Shown piece by piece: positions 33,211 to 42,580 of a stretch of DNA of 64,000 nt. Under the pieces are notes generated by a model. The model was not told the origin of the DNA, did no database searches, and saw only the letters and a list, made by a program, of their open reading frames with translations. The stretch spans positions 1-64,000 of the forward strand of contig JAEZYD010000025.1 in assembly GCA_023419375.1 (NCBI GenBank), in the 5' to 3' direction. Position 1 is the first letter of the stretch. Every line of letters begins with the position of its first letter. The position numbers were made by a program, and so were the translations under genes. Origin of the DNA: Pseudomonadota bacterium (GTDB lineage: Bacteria; Desulfobacterota; Desulfovibrionia; Desulfovibrionales; Desulfovibrionaceae).

Positions 33211-35247
33211 TTAATGGCCAAACCTGTCTCTGAGGGCTTTAACCATTGTCGGGCTTAGCTGCTTGAGCAATTCGGCATTGTACGATGGGTATGCGCTCGA
33301 ATGATACGCAGGCGAGCCATACTGCCCATCCTGCAACGAGGGAAAAGGCCCGTAACCGGCTACATTCTGCCACTGAATGGTGGGATCAACCTCGCCATTC
33401 TGGGCGCGGCTGGGATCCATGGAACTGATCTCCTTGCGGGCGTACTTTGCGGCATTGGGGGCGTTAACAGTGAGGTTTGTTTCCAGAACCTGCTGTGCGG
33501 CGATGGCGTAATAGCGCGACTTTGCGGCCGGGGTTCCTTCCGCGACCGCCGGGTCTACGTTGGTTGTGACAATGGATACGGTGTAGTCGCTGTTAAGGTA
33601 TATCTGAAACGTCCGAAACTGCTGCGGAAAATCCCTGAGTGAGGCAGTTTCCACCTGCCAGAATCCCCTTTCCGGGCGGCTTGCATCCGGCGAGGGAAAG
33701 GCCTTTACCGTGTTGAAATGGCGATGCCCCGACATCCACATGAGCAGGTTTGGCGTATCCCACAGCATGCTGACCAGATCCTTCAACGATGCGGCATTCT
33801 GCTCAACCGCATTGGGGTCTTTGTCGCTTTCCCACCATTCCATCTCTGTACCAATGGCAGAAACGCCAATGGGTATGTGGGCAGCTATTATCATCAACTG
33901 ATCTGCGGCCTGCCCTGCGGCCAGCTCTTCTTTAAGCCATTTGAGCCGTGCGGCATCCAAAAATCCGTGGCCGTGGATATCGTGGGAGCCGTCTGTTTCG
34001 GATTGCGTATTGTCCAGCACAATGACCTTGAGCGGGATTTGGGCCTTCGGCACAAAGCTGTAGCAGGCAAATCCATTGCCATGCGCAGAATCCACCAGAT
34101 TGAACCCGTGCCCGACCGGCTCTGTGGTTGTGTCAAAAAACTCCTGTTTCCACTGGGCAATGCTTACAGGATGACGACTTTGGTCTGCCGCCGTTTTTGG
34201 GGGTGTTGCGTAGGCATCCCTGGGGCCTGCGCCAATAATCGCGCCGTCAGCGGTGGCGCCATCAAGCAGGCCCATATAAAATGTTTTCGCCCGCAGGCTG
34301 CCTGGCACATCGTACAGGCAGGGGAAATGCGCACCGCCGCTATCGAGAGACATCAGGCCAGCCGCCATGACTTCACCCGAGGTGTAGGCCTCTGCAAGCC
34401 CCAAGGATTTGTCGGCATGCACGGGGAAGCTGCCCATCCAGAGATGGTCATGGTTCCCGAGTGTCTGGTACCAGGGTATGGACTTATCCAGCCCAACGGC
34501 CTTAAAGGGCCTCTGATAGTCAATATTGTCCACACCAAGGCGTTCACCAGAGCACGGCGTAATAACCTTGCCGTCAAACACATCAATATACCAGCGCAAC
34601 TCATTATATTGAGCGGTATTGCACACATCGCCCAGCGATATGCCAAAATCAAACGGCGCTTTTTTATGCAGCGCGTTTACAGTTTGAATGGCCGCATCCA
34701 GCACCTGCGTGGAGTACAGCATAACCGGCGAATATATGGACGAAGAAAAATAGAATAATGGGTTTAACTGCTGATTGAGTATCAACTGGTTGGGGGATTC
34801 CTTGTCTGTGATGTGCACATCCGTAAAGGAAAAAAAGCTTGCCAACTGCAAAAGATGTTGCGCTTCTGGGGTACCACCGCCCTGCGCCGTCATATCTGTG
34901 CGCCGAACAACAGAAAGGCCTGGGCCAAAAGCATGATAACCATACACACTGTACTGGGATATCTTTGGAAGATCCGGCTCCTTGAGGCCCGGCGCAATGG
35001 CAGCAAAAAGAAGCGTTCGCTCTACAGTTGTCGCCACATTGGGATCTATAGGATAATCAACGGGGATTGCTGTTTCTTTCATCCCACTATCCGCAACACC
35101 TTCGCTGGGTAAAAAGCCGCCCAGGCAAAGCGTCGCCGCCAGCGCGCCAGAGTACGTCAAAAAATTTCGCCGGCTAATCGTCTGGAGCAATACCAGGTCG
35201 GCGTCTGACAATACATGGTCTGCTTTTTTTGAATCATGATCCTGCAT
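33211..35247 (-). CDS. Tat-exported metallophosphoesterase (TIGR03768-like)
   Basis: A 678-aa phosphoesterase. The N-terminus has a twin-arginine signal, SRRNFLTYSGALAATL (about residues 28-45), so it is probably exported folded. Metal-site motifs are in order: TDVHITD (D-x-H), ISLGDVCN (GD), TLGNHDHL (GNHD), IIAAHIP and MSGHRHFN (GHxH). The length and motif spacing fit the TIGR03768 family as I remember it. The substrate is unknown. It stands alone, convergent with the efflux operon and next to the trailer end of the CRISPR array. Confidence 0.8.
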   Translation of the reverse strand: MQDHDSKKADHVLSDADLVLLQTISRRNFLTYSGALAATLCLGGFLPSEGVADSGMKETAIPVDYPIDPNVATTVERTLLFAAIAPGLKEPDLPKISQYSVYGYHAFGPGLSVVRRTDMTAQGGGTPEAQHLLQLASFFSFTDVHITDKESPNQLILNQQLNPLFYFSSSIYSPVMLYSTQVLDAAIQTVNALHKKAPFDFGISLGDVCNTAQYNELRWYIDVFDGKVITPCSGERLGVDNIDYQRPFKAVGLDKSIPWYQTLGNHDHLWMGSFPVHADKSLGLAEAYTSGEVMAAGLMSLDSGGAHFPCLYDVPGSLRAKTFYMGLLDGATADGAIIGAGPRDAYATPPKTAADQSRHPVSIAQWKQEFFDTTTEPVGHGFNLVDSAHGNGFACYSFVPKAQIPLKVIVLDNTQSETDGSHDIHGHGFLDAARLKWLKEELAAGQAADQLMIIAAHIPIGVSAIGTEMEWWESDKDPNAVEQNAASLKDLVSMLWDTPNLLMWMSGHRHFNTVKAFPSPDASRPERGFWQVETASLRDFPQQFRTFQIYLNSDYTVSIVTTNVDPAVAEGTPAAKSRYYAIAAQQVLETNLTVNAPNAAKYARKEISSMDPSRAQNGEVDPTIQWQNVAGYGPFPSLQDGQYGSPAYHSSAYPSYNAELLKQLSPTMVKALRDRFGH

Positions 35248-35485
35248 GGTATCCCCTGGCCCGGCATCGGGCGCATGAGTAAATAGTAAAGCAATCTATC
35301 TTACCGGTATAATTTGATAACAGGATAAAATCATACCCGTCAATGCGGTCGCGTGGGCGAAACTCTATTCTCCCCTGAAACTGAGTACAAAGACTAATCA
35401 TTCCCGGCCGAGCCAGTTTGGACACTACTTATGGCAGTTTGAGGCAGAGGTACGGACAGCAAGACCTACTCCGACCCGTGCAAAT

Positions 35486-37854
35486 CTTCTAAGCCGCCTA
35501 CACGACGGTTAACACGGCGATAATGCCGCAATTTTAGCCATATATCTTCTAAGCCGCCTACACGGCGGTTAACACTTCGCCTGGGCGCGTCCATCAACCC
35601 CATGCTCTTCTAAGCCGCCTACACGGCGGTTAACTCCCTGCTGCCTACGAGGGCGGCGCGTCCGAACTTCTAAGCCGCCTACACGGCGGTTAACACCTGG
35701 TCGGCGCACCTGGTCGGCTTGCGCCTCTTCTAAGCCGCCTACACGGCGGTTAACTCCTTTGGCGTTCCCCCGACCACACACGCCGCTTCTAAGCCGCCTA
35801 CACGGCGGTTAACCATGCGAGGCCGTCCATGCTGACCGCGAGTGACTTCTAAGCCGCCTACACGGCGGTTAACCCAACTCCCAGACTTTATCGTCCACGT
35901 ACTGCCTTCTAAGCCGCCTACACGGCGGTTAACGCCTGCAACCGCTCCTGTACGACGGTTTGCAACTTCTAAGCCGCCTACACGGCGGTTAACCGATGGG
36001 AGGACGTAGACTTCCACCGCCAACACTTCTAAGCCGCCTACACGGCGGTTAACATGCACGGATATGAGTGGTGTGTGGATGGGCACTTCTAAGCCGCCTA
36101 CACGGCGGTTAACAGCTGGACTTCCGGCAAGTCAAACGTCAGGCTCTTCTAAGCCGCCTACACGGCGGTTAACATTTATGGGAAAGCGCGGTTCTGTAGG
36201 CTCACACTTCTAAGCCGCCTACACGGCGGTTAACTTTATCCTGGCCGCGCTCCTGCTCCCTGCTCTCTTCTAAGCCGCCTACACGGCGGTTAACCCGCTT
36301 GAACGAAAGCGGCGCTTCTCCCGTCTCTTCTAAGCCGCCTACACGGCGGTTAACGGGCAGCGACATGGGCGACTTTTCCTTCAACTCTTCTAAGCCGCCT
36401 ACACGGCGGTTAACTGTACGGTTATCCCTGCGACTTGTCTTACGCACTTCTAAGCCGCCTACACGGCGGTTAACGAGAGCCTACTGTTGATGGAGAGGCT
36501 GCAACTCTTCTAAGCCGCCTACACGGCGGTTAACACTGAATACCTCATATGGCGCAGAGATCCGAACTTCTAAGCCGCCTACACGGCGGTTAACGCCGAC
36601 CAGGGCGAGCTGTTGCTGACTGGCCGCTTCTAAGCCGCCTACACGGCGGTTAACGCCAAGGAGCGCCAAAAGCTGGCCCGCCGTATCTTCTAAGCCGCCT
36701 ACACGGCGGTTAACAGATCGGCGTGGCCTTTGCCGGTGCCAGTGGTCTTCTAAGCCGCCTACACGGCGGTTAACGTCACAGCCCTCGCGGTCACGCCCAT
36801 GGTCAACTTCTAAGCCGCCTACACGGCGGTTAACCTTTGACAATGGCATAGGGATTTGCGGAAATTCTTCTAAGCCGCCTACACGGCGGTTAACGTTTGC
36901 GACAATCTATACCTGTCCATCACGCACTTCTAAGCCGCCTACACGGCGGTTAACCCGGATGTAACCGGCACGGAAGCCCGTCACCTCTTCTAAGCCGCCT
37001 ACACGGCGGTTAACTGGGAATCCCGGTTCTTATACTTGGGGAGAGTCTTCTAAGCCGCCTACACGGCGGTTAACCGGTCACCCTCGCGCACTATGCGGGC
37101 TGTAAACTTCTAAGCCGCCTACACGGCGGTTAACGCGCGGATAACGTCAACCTCACCGCCTGACGTCTTCTAAGCCGCCTACACGGCGGTTAACGTGGTG
37201 ACAAACTTCTCGCTCTCGCTGGACTTCTTCTAAGCCGCCTACACGGCGGTTAACAACATTATGAAGACGACAGCTCCGCCCAGTGACTTCTAAGCCGCCT
37301 ACACGGCGGTTAACCCGTGAACAACGGCAGGGAGGCCGCATAGTTTCTTCTAAGCCGCCTACACGGCGGTTAACATATGTTCAGGGGAAAAGCGGGCGCA
37401 TAAAAACTTCTAAGCCGCCTACACGGCGGTTAACTGATGCAAATTGCAATTCCTGCTTTTTCTTCTCTTCTAAGCCGCCTACACGGCGGTTAACTTTCTG
37501 GCGGGAATGGAGGAAAAAGTTATCTTCTTCTAAGCCGCCTACACGGCGGTTAACGTTCGGCTGTGTCCTGTAAATTGCCCACACAACTTCTAAGCCGCCT
37601 ACACGGCGGTTAACCCGATGTGCCGGGTTTCGACCCGCACCGCCGACTTCTAAGCCGCCTACACGGCGGTTAACTGGGTTTTCTTTGACGCGGCCAATGT
37701 TGGCATCTTCTAAGCCGCCTACACGGCGGTTAACTTGCTCTGGTTCGCTGAAAAACACCGCGTCAGCTTCTAAGCCGCCTACACGGCGGTTAACCAGGGA
37801 GCAAGTTGCTTGATTGGCTCAACAGACTTCTAAGCCGCCTACACGGCGGTTAAC
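35486..37854 (-). CRISPR. Type I-F CRISPR array, 40 repeats and 39 spacers
   Basis: The 28-bp repeat recurs every 60 bp with 32-bp spacers (a few of 31 or 33). Read on the minus strand it starts GTTAACCGCC, has loop GTGTA, and ends GGCGGCTTAGAAG. CCGCC/GGCGG form the 5-bp stem that Cas6f recognises. The repeat at 35486-35513 has one substitution, while all others appear identical. A degenerate terminal repeat marks the distal end, so the leader is at 37855-37951 and transcription runs on the minus strand, co-directional with the cas operon. I saw no repeated spacer. Confidence 0.97.
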
Positions 37855-37951
37855 TAGACGCCATTCGCAAAAAAACAAATGCATCCAGTGAGTTAAAGAT
37901 ATTTGAAGCCGTCAGGCTTCATCTTCTTCACCTACAGCTAACACACTTATA
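37855..37951 (-). promoter_or_regulatory. CRISPR leader between cas1 and the array
   Basis: A 97-bp AT-rich segment separates the cas1 stop from the first repeat. It holds a perfect 7-bp stem hairpin at 37904-37921 (TGAAGCC, loop GTCA, GGCTTCA). It should contain the array promoter and integration signals. The short length suggests either a compact leader or transcription continuing from the cas operon. Confidence 0.65.
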
Positions 37952-38905
37952 CTATTCATCATTTTCGCACAGGCCAATGATGAACCTAAAAAGATAGTCC
38001 AGAACCTCCTGTTGCTGGCAACGTTCTATCAGGTCTTCCCTAAACTCTTTGTGCGCCTTTTTTTCCGCAGCGCATACAAAGGCAGTCGGCATGACCAGCG
38101 CGTCTTTCACAACATCGGCGAAGTCAAAAACCAATGCTCCTCTGCGCGTTTTTCCGTGCAACACGGGCAAAGAAAAACTTATCCCAAGCCCGCACAATGC
38201 AACTGAGGCATAACCATAGGCAATGTAGTTTCCATGATCGAGAAAACCGTTGCATACGTCGGCACGAGTTGCTCCAGCCCCTTTTCCCTCCTCGCGGCTG
38301 AATGTAAAATTGAACGCTTTTGCCAATATACTGTACAGCGCCTTGGCCCAACGGGCCTCGGCAAGCAAAAGCTGTTGTGTTGAATCTGCGCTGTCCACGT
38401 CTTTAAAAAATGATTCACGAAGCGCATCAGGAATAGTAACGCCATTTTTTTGCAAATCCGCATTTTTGCGCCATTGCAATTGCGCGTAGTCTGCGCGCTC
38501 CTTCAACAATTTTTTTCCAATATTAACCCGTTCATTATCACTCAGCCATTTGATCATCCATGATTGCATGTACTCGGTCGGGCGGTATTCGCTTTGCGGC
38601 GGCATAAAGGCCATATCCAGAGCGCCGAAAAGAGGCGACCCGCCAGACCCGCAAAACCCAACCATCACGTTAGCCTCTGCCATGCGGCGCATGGCCGCAT
38701 CTGTTATGGAAGACCCCTTGCCCAGCAATACAAAGGCGGTGTTACGCTCCGGCAGATTAAAAAAAGATTCAATCTCCCCACCGTCTTGCGTTGCGTAAAC
38801 AATGCGATTGTCCATCTGCATTACGCGCACATGCTCCAGATAAAACACGTTGGCGCGCTTGGAGAGCATCACGGGCCTTGGATTGACTTGCTTTTTTCCC
38901 TTCAT
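37952..38905 (-). CDS. cas1: CRISPR-associated endonuclease Cas1 (type I-F)
   Basis: The 317-aa integrase of spacer acquisition. Candidate metal ligands lie in LLLAEARWAK (Glu), FLDHGNYIAYG (His) and VFDFADVVKDALVMP (Asp), in the order usual for Cas1. The sequence is of the I-F type (the start resembles PRPVMLSKRANVFYLEHVR). ATG 38905 is 6 bp after the cas6f stop. It is the last gene of the operon and abuts the leader; in canonical I-F loci cas1 is first, upstream of cas2-3. Confidence 0.9.
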   Translation of the reverse strand: MKGKKQVNPRPVMLSKRANVFYLEHVRVMQMDNRIVYATQDGGEIESFFNLPERNTAFVLLGKGSSITDAAMRRMAEANVMVGFCGSGGSPLFGALDMAFMPPQSEYRPTEYMQSWMIKWLSDNERVNIGKKLLKERADYAQLQWRKNADLQKNGVTIPDALRESFFKDVDSADSTQQLLLAEARWAKALYSILAKAFNFTFSREEGKGAGATRADVCNGFLDHGNYIAYGYASVALCGLGISFSLPVLHGKTRRGALVFDFADVVKDALVMPTAFVCAAEKKAHKEFREDLIERCQQQEVLDYLFRFIIGLCENDE

Positions 38906-38911
38906 GGCAAA

Positions 38912-39493
38912 TTATGGCAAATCCGGCACGCAAAAGAGGTTATGGGCGCTGCACAGCCCATAACTGTTCGGCAGGCACTCCACCTGAGGCGGCGTACCCG
39001 GTTCACGGCGCACCGCCAGCGTAAAGCGCTGCTCCGTGCTTTTGCTGCTCACCACAAAGTAATCCATTTTTTCTTTTTGCATGCCCAGCATACGCCGCTG
39101 GCGCAGTTGCCCGGCTTCCGCACCCGTTTTGCGGTCGCTTTTCAGGGTCGGCACACGATACCGCCGAAAGGCCACCCATGCGCCCGCATAATTTTCCGGA
39201 ACTGCTGCGGGATAGTGCAGCCTTGCATAGTCGCGCATCCAGGGCAGTTGCGCGAGCGAGGCCGCCAAGGCGTCCAGATCATCCCGGCTGGAGGCGAATA
39301 TTCGCACCACGCCGCCGCCCTTGTCGCAAACAGCCTGCCGCCCTGCCGGTATTGCAAGAGCATAGGTATGCGGTTTTGCTGCAAACAGTGGATGCAGCAA
39401 GGCCAGCATACGCCCCCGCAGCGCGGGGGCGCTCATACCCGTGTCTTCAGCAGCGGCAACCGCCTCAATGTCAAAGTACACGCGGGGCATCAT
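38912..39493 (-). CDS. cas6f: Cas6f (Csy4) crRNA endonuclease
   Basis: A 193-aa ribonuclease that cuts the repeat hairpin of the array transcript and remains on the crRNA 3' end. It has the Cas6f start MPRVYFDIEA, a candidate catalytic His34 in LALLHPLFA, and an Arg-rich segment (LRQRRMLGMQ) like the RNA-gripping helix. A second ATG follows immediately (39490). It begins 3 bp after the cas7f stop. Confidence 0.9.
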   Translation of the reverse strand: MMPRVYFDIEAVAAAEDTGMSAPALRGRMLALLHPLFAAKPHTYALAIPAGRQAVCDKGGGVVRIFASSRDDLDALAASLAQLPWMRDYARLHYPAAVPENYAGAWVAFRRYRVPTLKSDRKTGAEAGQLRQRRMLGMQKEKMDYFVVSSKSTEQRFTLAVRREPGTPPQVECLPNSYGLCSAHNLFCVPDLP

Positions 39494-39495
39494 AA

Positions 39496-40557
39496 CTATG
39501 CACTCTCTGAAAAGACGCCGCCACGGATGATGCAGGCCGTTAAGAACATGCCTTCGGCAGTGTCGGGGTCCATATCTCCCACCCGCAGCATATAGCCGAA
39601 GCCGGAGGAATTTTTGTCGTTGCGGAAAAAGAGCTGCGCATCAAGGCTTGCGCCGTTGGGCTCCACAGGAATGGCAAGACCGCGCTCCGCATAGGCGGGG
39701 TACCATGTATCAATGGTGCGCAGGGCATTGCCCACTTTCTGGTCGCGCAGGGCAGCCTGCCCGCGTTCCTGAACGCTGTGCTTGTCCTGATTTTTGGGTG
39801 CTTCACCCACGCAATACAGGGGGCGGGCAAAACCCCGTGCCTTGTCTTCCAGATAGTTTTGTGAAGGAAACACTTCCAGTGCGCCGCGCACGCCAAAATC
39901 CACATCGGCCTCCACCAGCAGGGAAACATCGCGCTGCCCCCGCAATCCGGCGGCAATGTGACCTGCAACGGCCTTTTCTGCATCAGAATAAGAATCAAAT
40001 GTATTCAGGGGCACTTGCAGGGCATCAAAGCAAACATCCAGATCAGCCCTGTTGCGCACACGCACGCTCACAGATTCCGCAATGGCCCTGTTGCGCCACA
40101 AAAAACGGCCATTGGCCAGATTGCGCGCATAGCGGCAGGCCAGTTCTGTAAGGCCGGCGCTGGCCTTGCCCTTGTCAATAAAGTCGGTCAGCCCCGTTCT
40201 GAAGGCAAGCAGGTCTTCCACATCGTCTGTTTTGCCCGGAGCGCAGGCAAAGAGCGCGGCAGAAAGGTCAAGAAAGCGCACATCAAAACGCACGCGCAGC
40301 TTTTCAGCCTTGGGGTCAAGCTTGGCTGTGTCCGTAGTCTGGATGTTGGAAACTTCTTCCCGAGTGGCGCTTTTGGCGCTGGAATCTTCTTTTTTGCCAG
40401 ATTTATTGATGTTTTGCGTTCCACGGATACCATGACGCACCACCGCAAGGGGCGACGTGCTGCCGTCAGCAAATACATTGAAAAAAAGAGCGTCAGTAAC
40501 CATGAGGCAACGCTGAAACGAAAGAACACCGGGCAATTTTTTAAGCGTCTTTGCCAT
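39496..40557 (-). CDS. cas7f: Cas7f (Csy3) backbone subunit
   Basis: The 353-aa repeated backbone protein of the I-F surveillance complex. It opens MAKTLKKLPGVLSFQRCLM, a clear Csy3 start, and contains the family-like WRNRAIAESVSVRV segment. ATG 40557 follows AAGGAAAAT; a longer frame to 40638 overlaps cas5f and has no better site. Length is close to Pseudomonas Csy3 (about 340 aa). Confidence 0.92.
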   Translation of the reverse strand: MAKTLKKLPGVLSFQRCLMVTDALFFNVFADGSTSPLAVVRHGIRGTQNINKSGKKEDSSAKSATREEVSNIQTTDTAKLDPKAEKLRVRFDVRFLDLSAALFACAPGKTDDVEDLLAFRTGLTDFIDKGKASAGLTELACRYARNLANGRFLWRNRAIAESVSVRVRNRADLDVCFDALQVPLNTFDSYSDAEKAVAGHIAAGLRGQRDVSLLVEADVDFGVRGALEVFPSQNYLEDKARGFARPLYCVGEAPKNQDKHSVQERGQAALRDQKVGNALRTIDTWYPAYAERGLAIPVEPNGASLDAQLFFRNDKNSSGFGYMLRVGDMDPDTAEGMFLTACIIRGGVFSESA

Positions 40558-40586
40558 GATATTTTCCTTTTTACTGCTAGTTAGCG

Positions 40587-41399
40587 TTAATCCTGATATA
40601 TTCTGAACACATCTGGCGTTGTCCACTCTGACCGCCACAGGCTTTGAGCCGCCGCATCTTCATCAAGGCAGCGGCGTATGGGCACATACTGCACAAGACC
40701 TACAAGAGGTTCTGCAAAGGCATGCTCATACCCCTCGCGCACGCCAGACCGCTTTTCAAAAGGCGTTGTGGCGGCGTAGCCAAGGCAGGTGGCGGAAATC
40801 CATCCAAGGCCGTCACCATCGGCAGGCTTGTGCCCCAGCGCTGCCACAAACTGTTCCGCACGGTTGCCTGTGTCATTTTTTTCAAGCAGATCCCGGCGAT
40901 CTTTAACCACATAGCCGCTGCGAATGTATTCCAGGGCTTCGTGGGCCGTGCGGTGCAGGCAGGGCTTTGCCATGCTGGTGATAGCGCCGCCAGCAAGACG
41001 GCCCCCAACAAGCAGGGAAGTAATGCCCTCTGTGGCCCCAAGGTCACGAATGCCGACAACCAGAGACGCCTCCATATGCGCGCGGGCCACGGGCTGGAGC
41101 GACAGGGCCTGCTTGTTTTTGGAGGAATAATCCGTGCCGTTTCTGGATGAACCAAAAGTATAGGCAGCTCCACGGCGCAGTTGCGGATTGAACACGCCGT
41201 AAAATGACTCTCCCAATGGTGTGTAGCTGTGCAGCACAAAGGCCATTGAAAGCACATCATCCGCCATATCCATTTTGCGCCCAAGGGCGTGCGCCATAAA
41301 CCATGCCGCCAACACGGGCGGGCCGCCCATAAGAAAGGCGGCATTATACATATTGGCCCCTTGAACGCGTATATGGGGCAGAACAAGATAGGATGTCAT
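40587..41399 (-). CDS. cas5f: Cas5f (Csy2)
   Basis: A 270-aa Cas5-type subunit that caps the 5' handle of the crRNA. The beginning YLVLPHIRVQGANMYNAAFLMGGPP is in the style of Csy2 (I quote only its first part as motif: LPHIRVQGAN). It is shorter than Pseudomonas Csy2 (about 330 aa). The start overlaps the cas8f stop in an ATGA arrangement, indicating coupled translation and stoichiometric partners. Confidence 0.88.
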   Translation of the reverse strand: MTSYLVLPHIRVQGANMYNAAFLMGGPPVLAAWFMAHALGRKMDMADDVLSMAFVLHSYTPLGESFYGVFNPQLRRGAAYTFGSSRNGTDYSSKNKQALSLQPVARAHMEASLVVGIRDLGATEGITSLLVGGRLAGGAITSMAKPCLHRTAHEALEYIRSGYVVKDRRDLLEKNDTGNRAEQFVAALGHKPADGDGLGWISATCLGYAATTPFEKRSGVREGYEHAFAEPLVGLVQYVPIRRCLDEDAAAQSLWRSEWTTPDVFRIYQD

Positions 41400-42547
41400 C
41401 GAAATGCCTCCTCCATCATGGCCTCAAGGCTGGCGCGAGCGGACGAATCCAGCTTTAACAGGCTGCGCCCGCTGCTTTTGTGCGGTGCGAGCATTCTGGT
41501 AACCACCAGCCGGGCCATGCTGCGGGGCCAGTTATCGCAACGCTCGCGCAATGGGGGATCAAGCAAGCCCCGTATTTCTACCGGCCGCACCAGCGGCGAA
41601 ACCAGGGCATGCCGGGGGGGATCAAGCTCCTGAAGCAGATCTTCCTCTGGCAACATATGGGCGTGCCGGGTCAGCAGATCGCGGGCTTCAGCCGCCATAT
41701 CGAGCACGGCTTGGGCAATGGCGGTGATGAACGCTTCTTCCTGCTCCCTTTCCTTGAGTGTGATTGTGGCGCCATCAATATGCGGATTCAGCACGGATTC
41801 ACGAAACTGCGCATACTGTTGCACTGCCTGCCTGAAAGGCTCCGGCGTATGCACGTTGAGCGGCAAGCCTTTATGATACAAGGAAAAGGCATCACGCGTT
41901 GAGGTAGAAGCCCCTGGTGCAGCCACCATGAGGGGACGTTGCATAATGATCCGCACAAGGCTGCCAGCGTTGTGCGGATTGGAGCCGCCGATACCGAACC
42001 GAGCCTGTCGCAGCTTGCGCCGTGGGCCTTCCGGTTCCGCCTTTGCGGCCTCGTTATGCTGCGGCACAAGGCCGTGTTCCTTGGTAAAAAACAGTGGGCA
42101 AATGCTGCTTGCCGTTATGGGTGTCATGCTCACATAGCCGCCCGGTGCATCTTTTTTGGGAACAAGCACCTGCCGCAGGCGGTGATCCACATACTCCGTG
42201 CCGGTACTGTAACCGGAAGCGTTTGCGGCCTTAACGCCAGCAACAATGGCCTTTCTTTCCTCTGCGCTTGCGCCAGCGGCATCTGGCGAGTCTGCAAGAA
42301 CCAGATTGATCTGTTTGACGATTCCGGCTTTGCTCGCGCCGCCTTCCGCATAATCCAGCGGAAAGGAAAGGCCGCTTCCCAAGAGCGTGCGCAGCGAAAT
42401 ATAGGGCAGATCCACTGCAGCATCCGCCCCAAGCCTTATGCCCACAAGACTTGCGTTGGAGTTGACGGTTTTAGAGTTAAAATGGACAAGGCACTCTGTT
42501 TCGTCCTGGTATGTTTTGGGAGGGTATGACTTCCATTTATCGTCCAT
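41396..42547 (-). CDS. cas8f: Cas8f (Csy1) large subunit
   Basis: A 383-aa large subunit, the PAM-recognising partner of Cas5f. Csy1-like features include GGSNPHNAGSL, the tail SMARLVVTRML and an Arg-rich middle. It is shorter than Pseudomonas Csy1 (about 430 aa). The start is ATG 42547, preceded by AAAAGGAGC; an in-frame GTG at 42562 is upstream of the ribosome site. It overlaps cas5f by 4 bp. Confidence 0.88.
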   Translation of the reverse strand: MDDKWKSYPPKTYQDETECLVHFNSKTVNSNASLVGIRLGADAAVDLPYISLRTLLGSGLSFPLDYAEGGASKAGIVKQINLVLADSPDAAGASAEERKAIVAGVKAANASGYSTGTEYVDHRLRQVLVPKKDAPGGYVSMTPITASSICPLFFTKEHGLVPQHNEAAKAEPEGPRRKLRQARFGIGGSNPHNAGSLVRIIMQRPLMVAAPGASTSTRDAFSLYHKGLPLNVHTPEPFRQAVQQYAQFRESVLNPHIDGATITLKEREQEEAFITAIAQAVLDMAAEARDLLTRHAHMLPEEDLLQELDPPRHALVSPLVRPVEIRGLLDPPLRERCDNWPRSMARLVVTRMLAPHKSSGRSLLKLDSSARASLEAMMEEAFR

Positions 42548-42580
42548 GACGCTCCTTTTCACCCGCGTTTGCGGTTGGTT

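Noticed and set aside
33718..34758. 346-codon plus-strand frame inside the metallophosphoesterase gene
   Set aside because: The minus strand carries the full metallophosphoesterase motif series and a Tat signal.
35569..37758. Open frames across the CRISPR array with repeated VNRRVGGLE or SKPPTRRLT
   Set aside because: They are translations of the 28-bp repeat with 32-bp spacers (60-bp period is divisible by three), not protein repeats.
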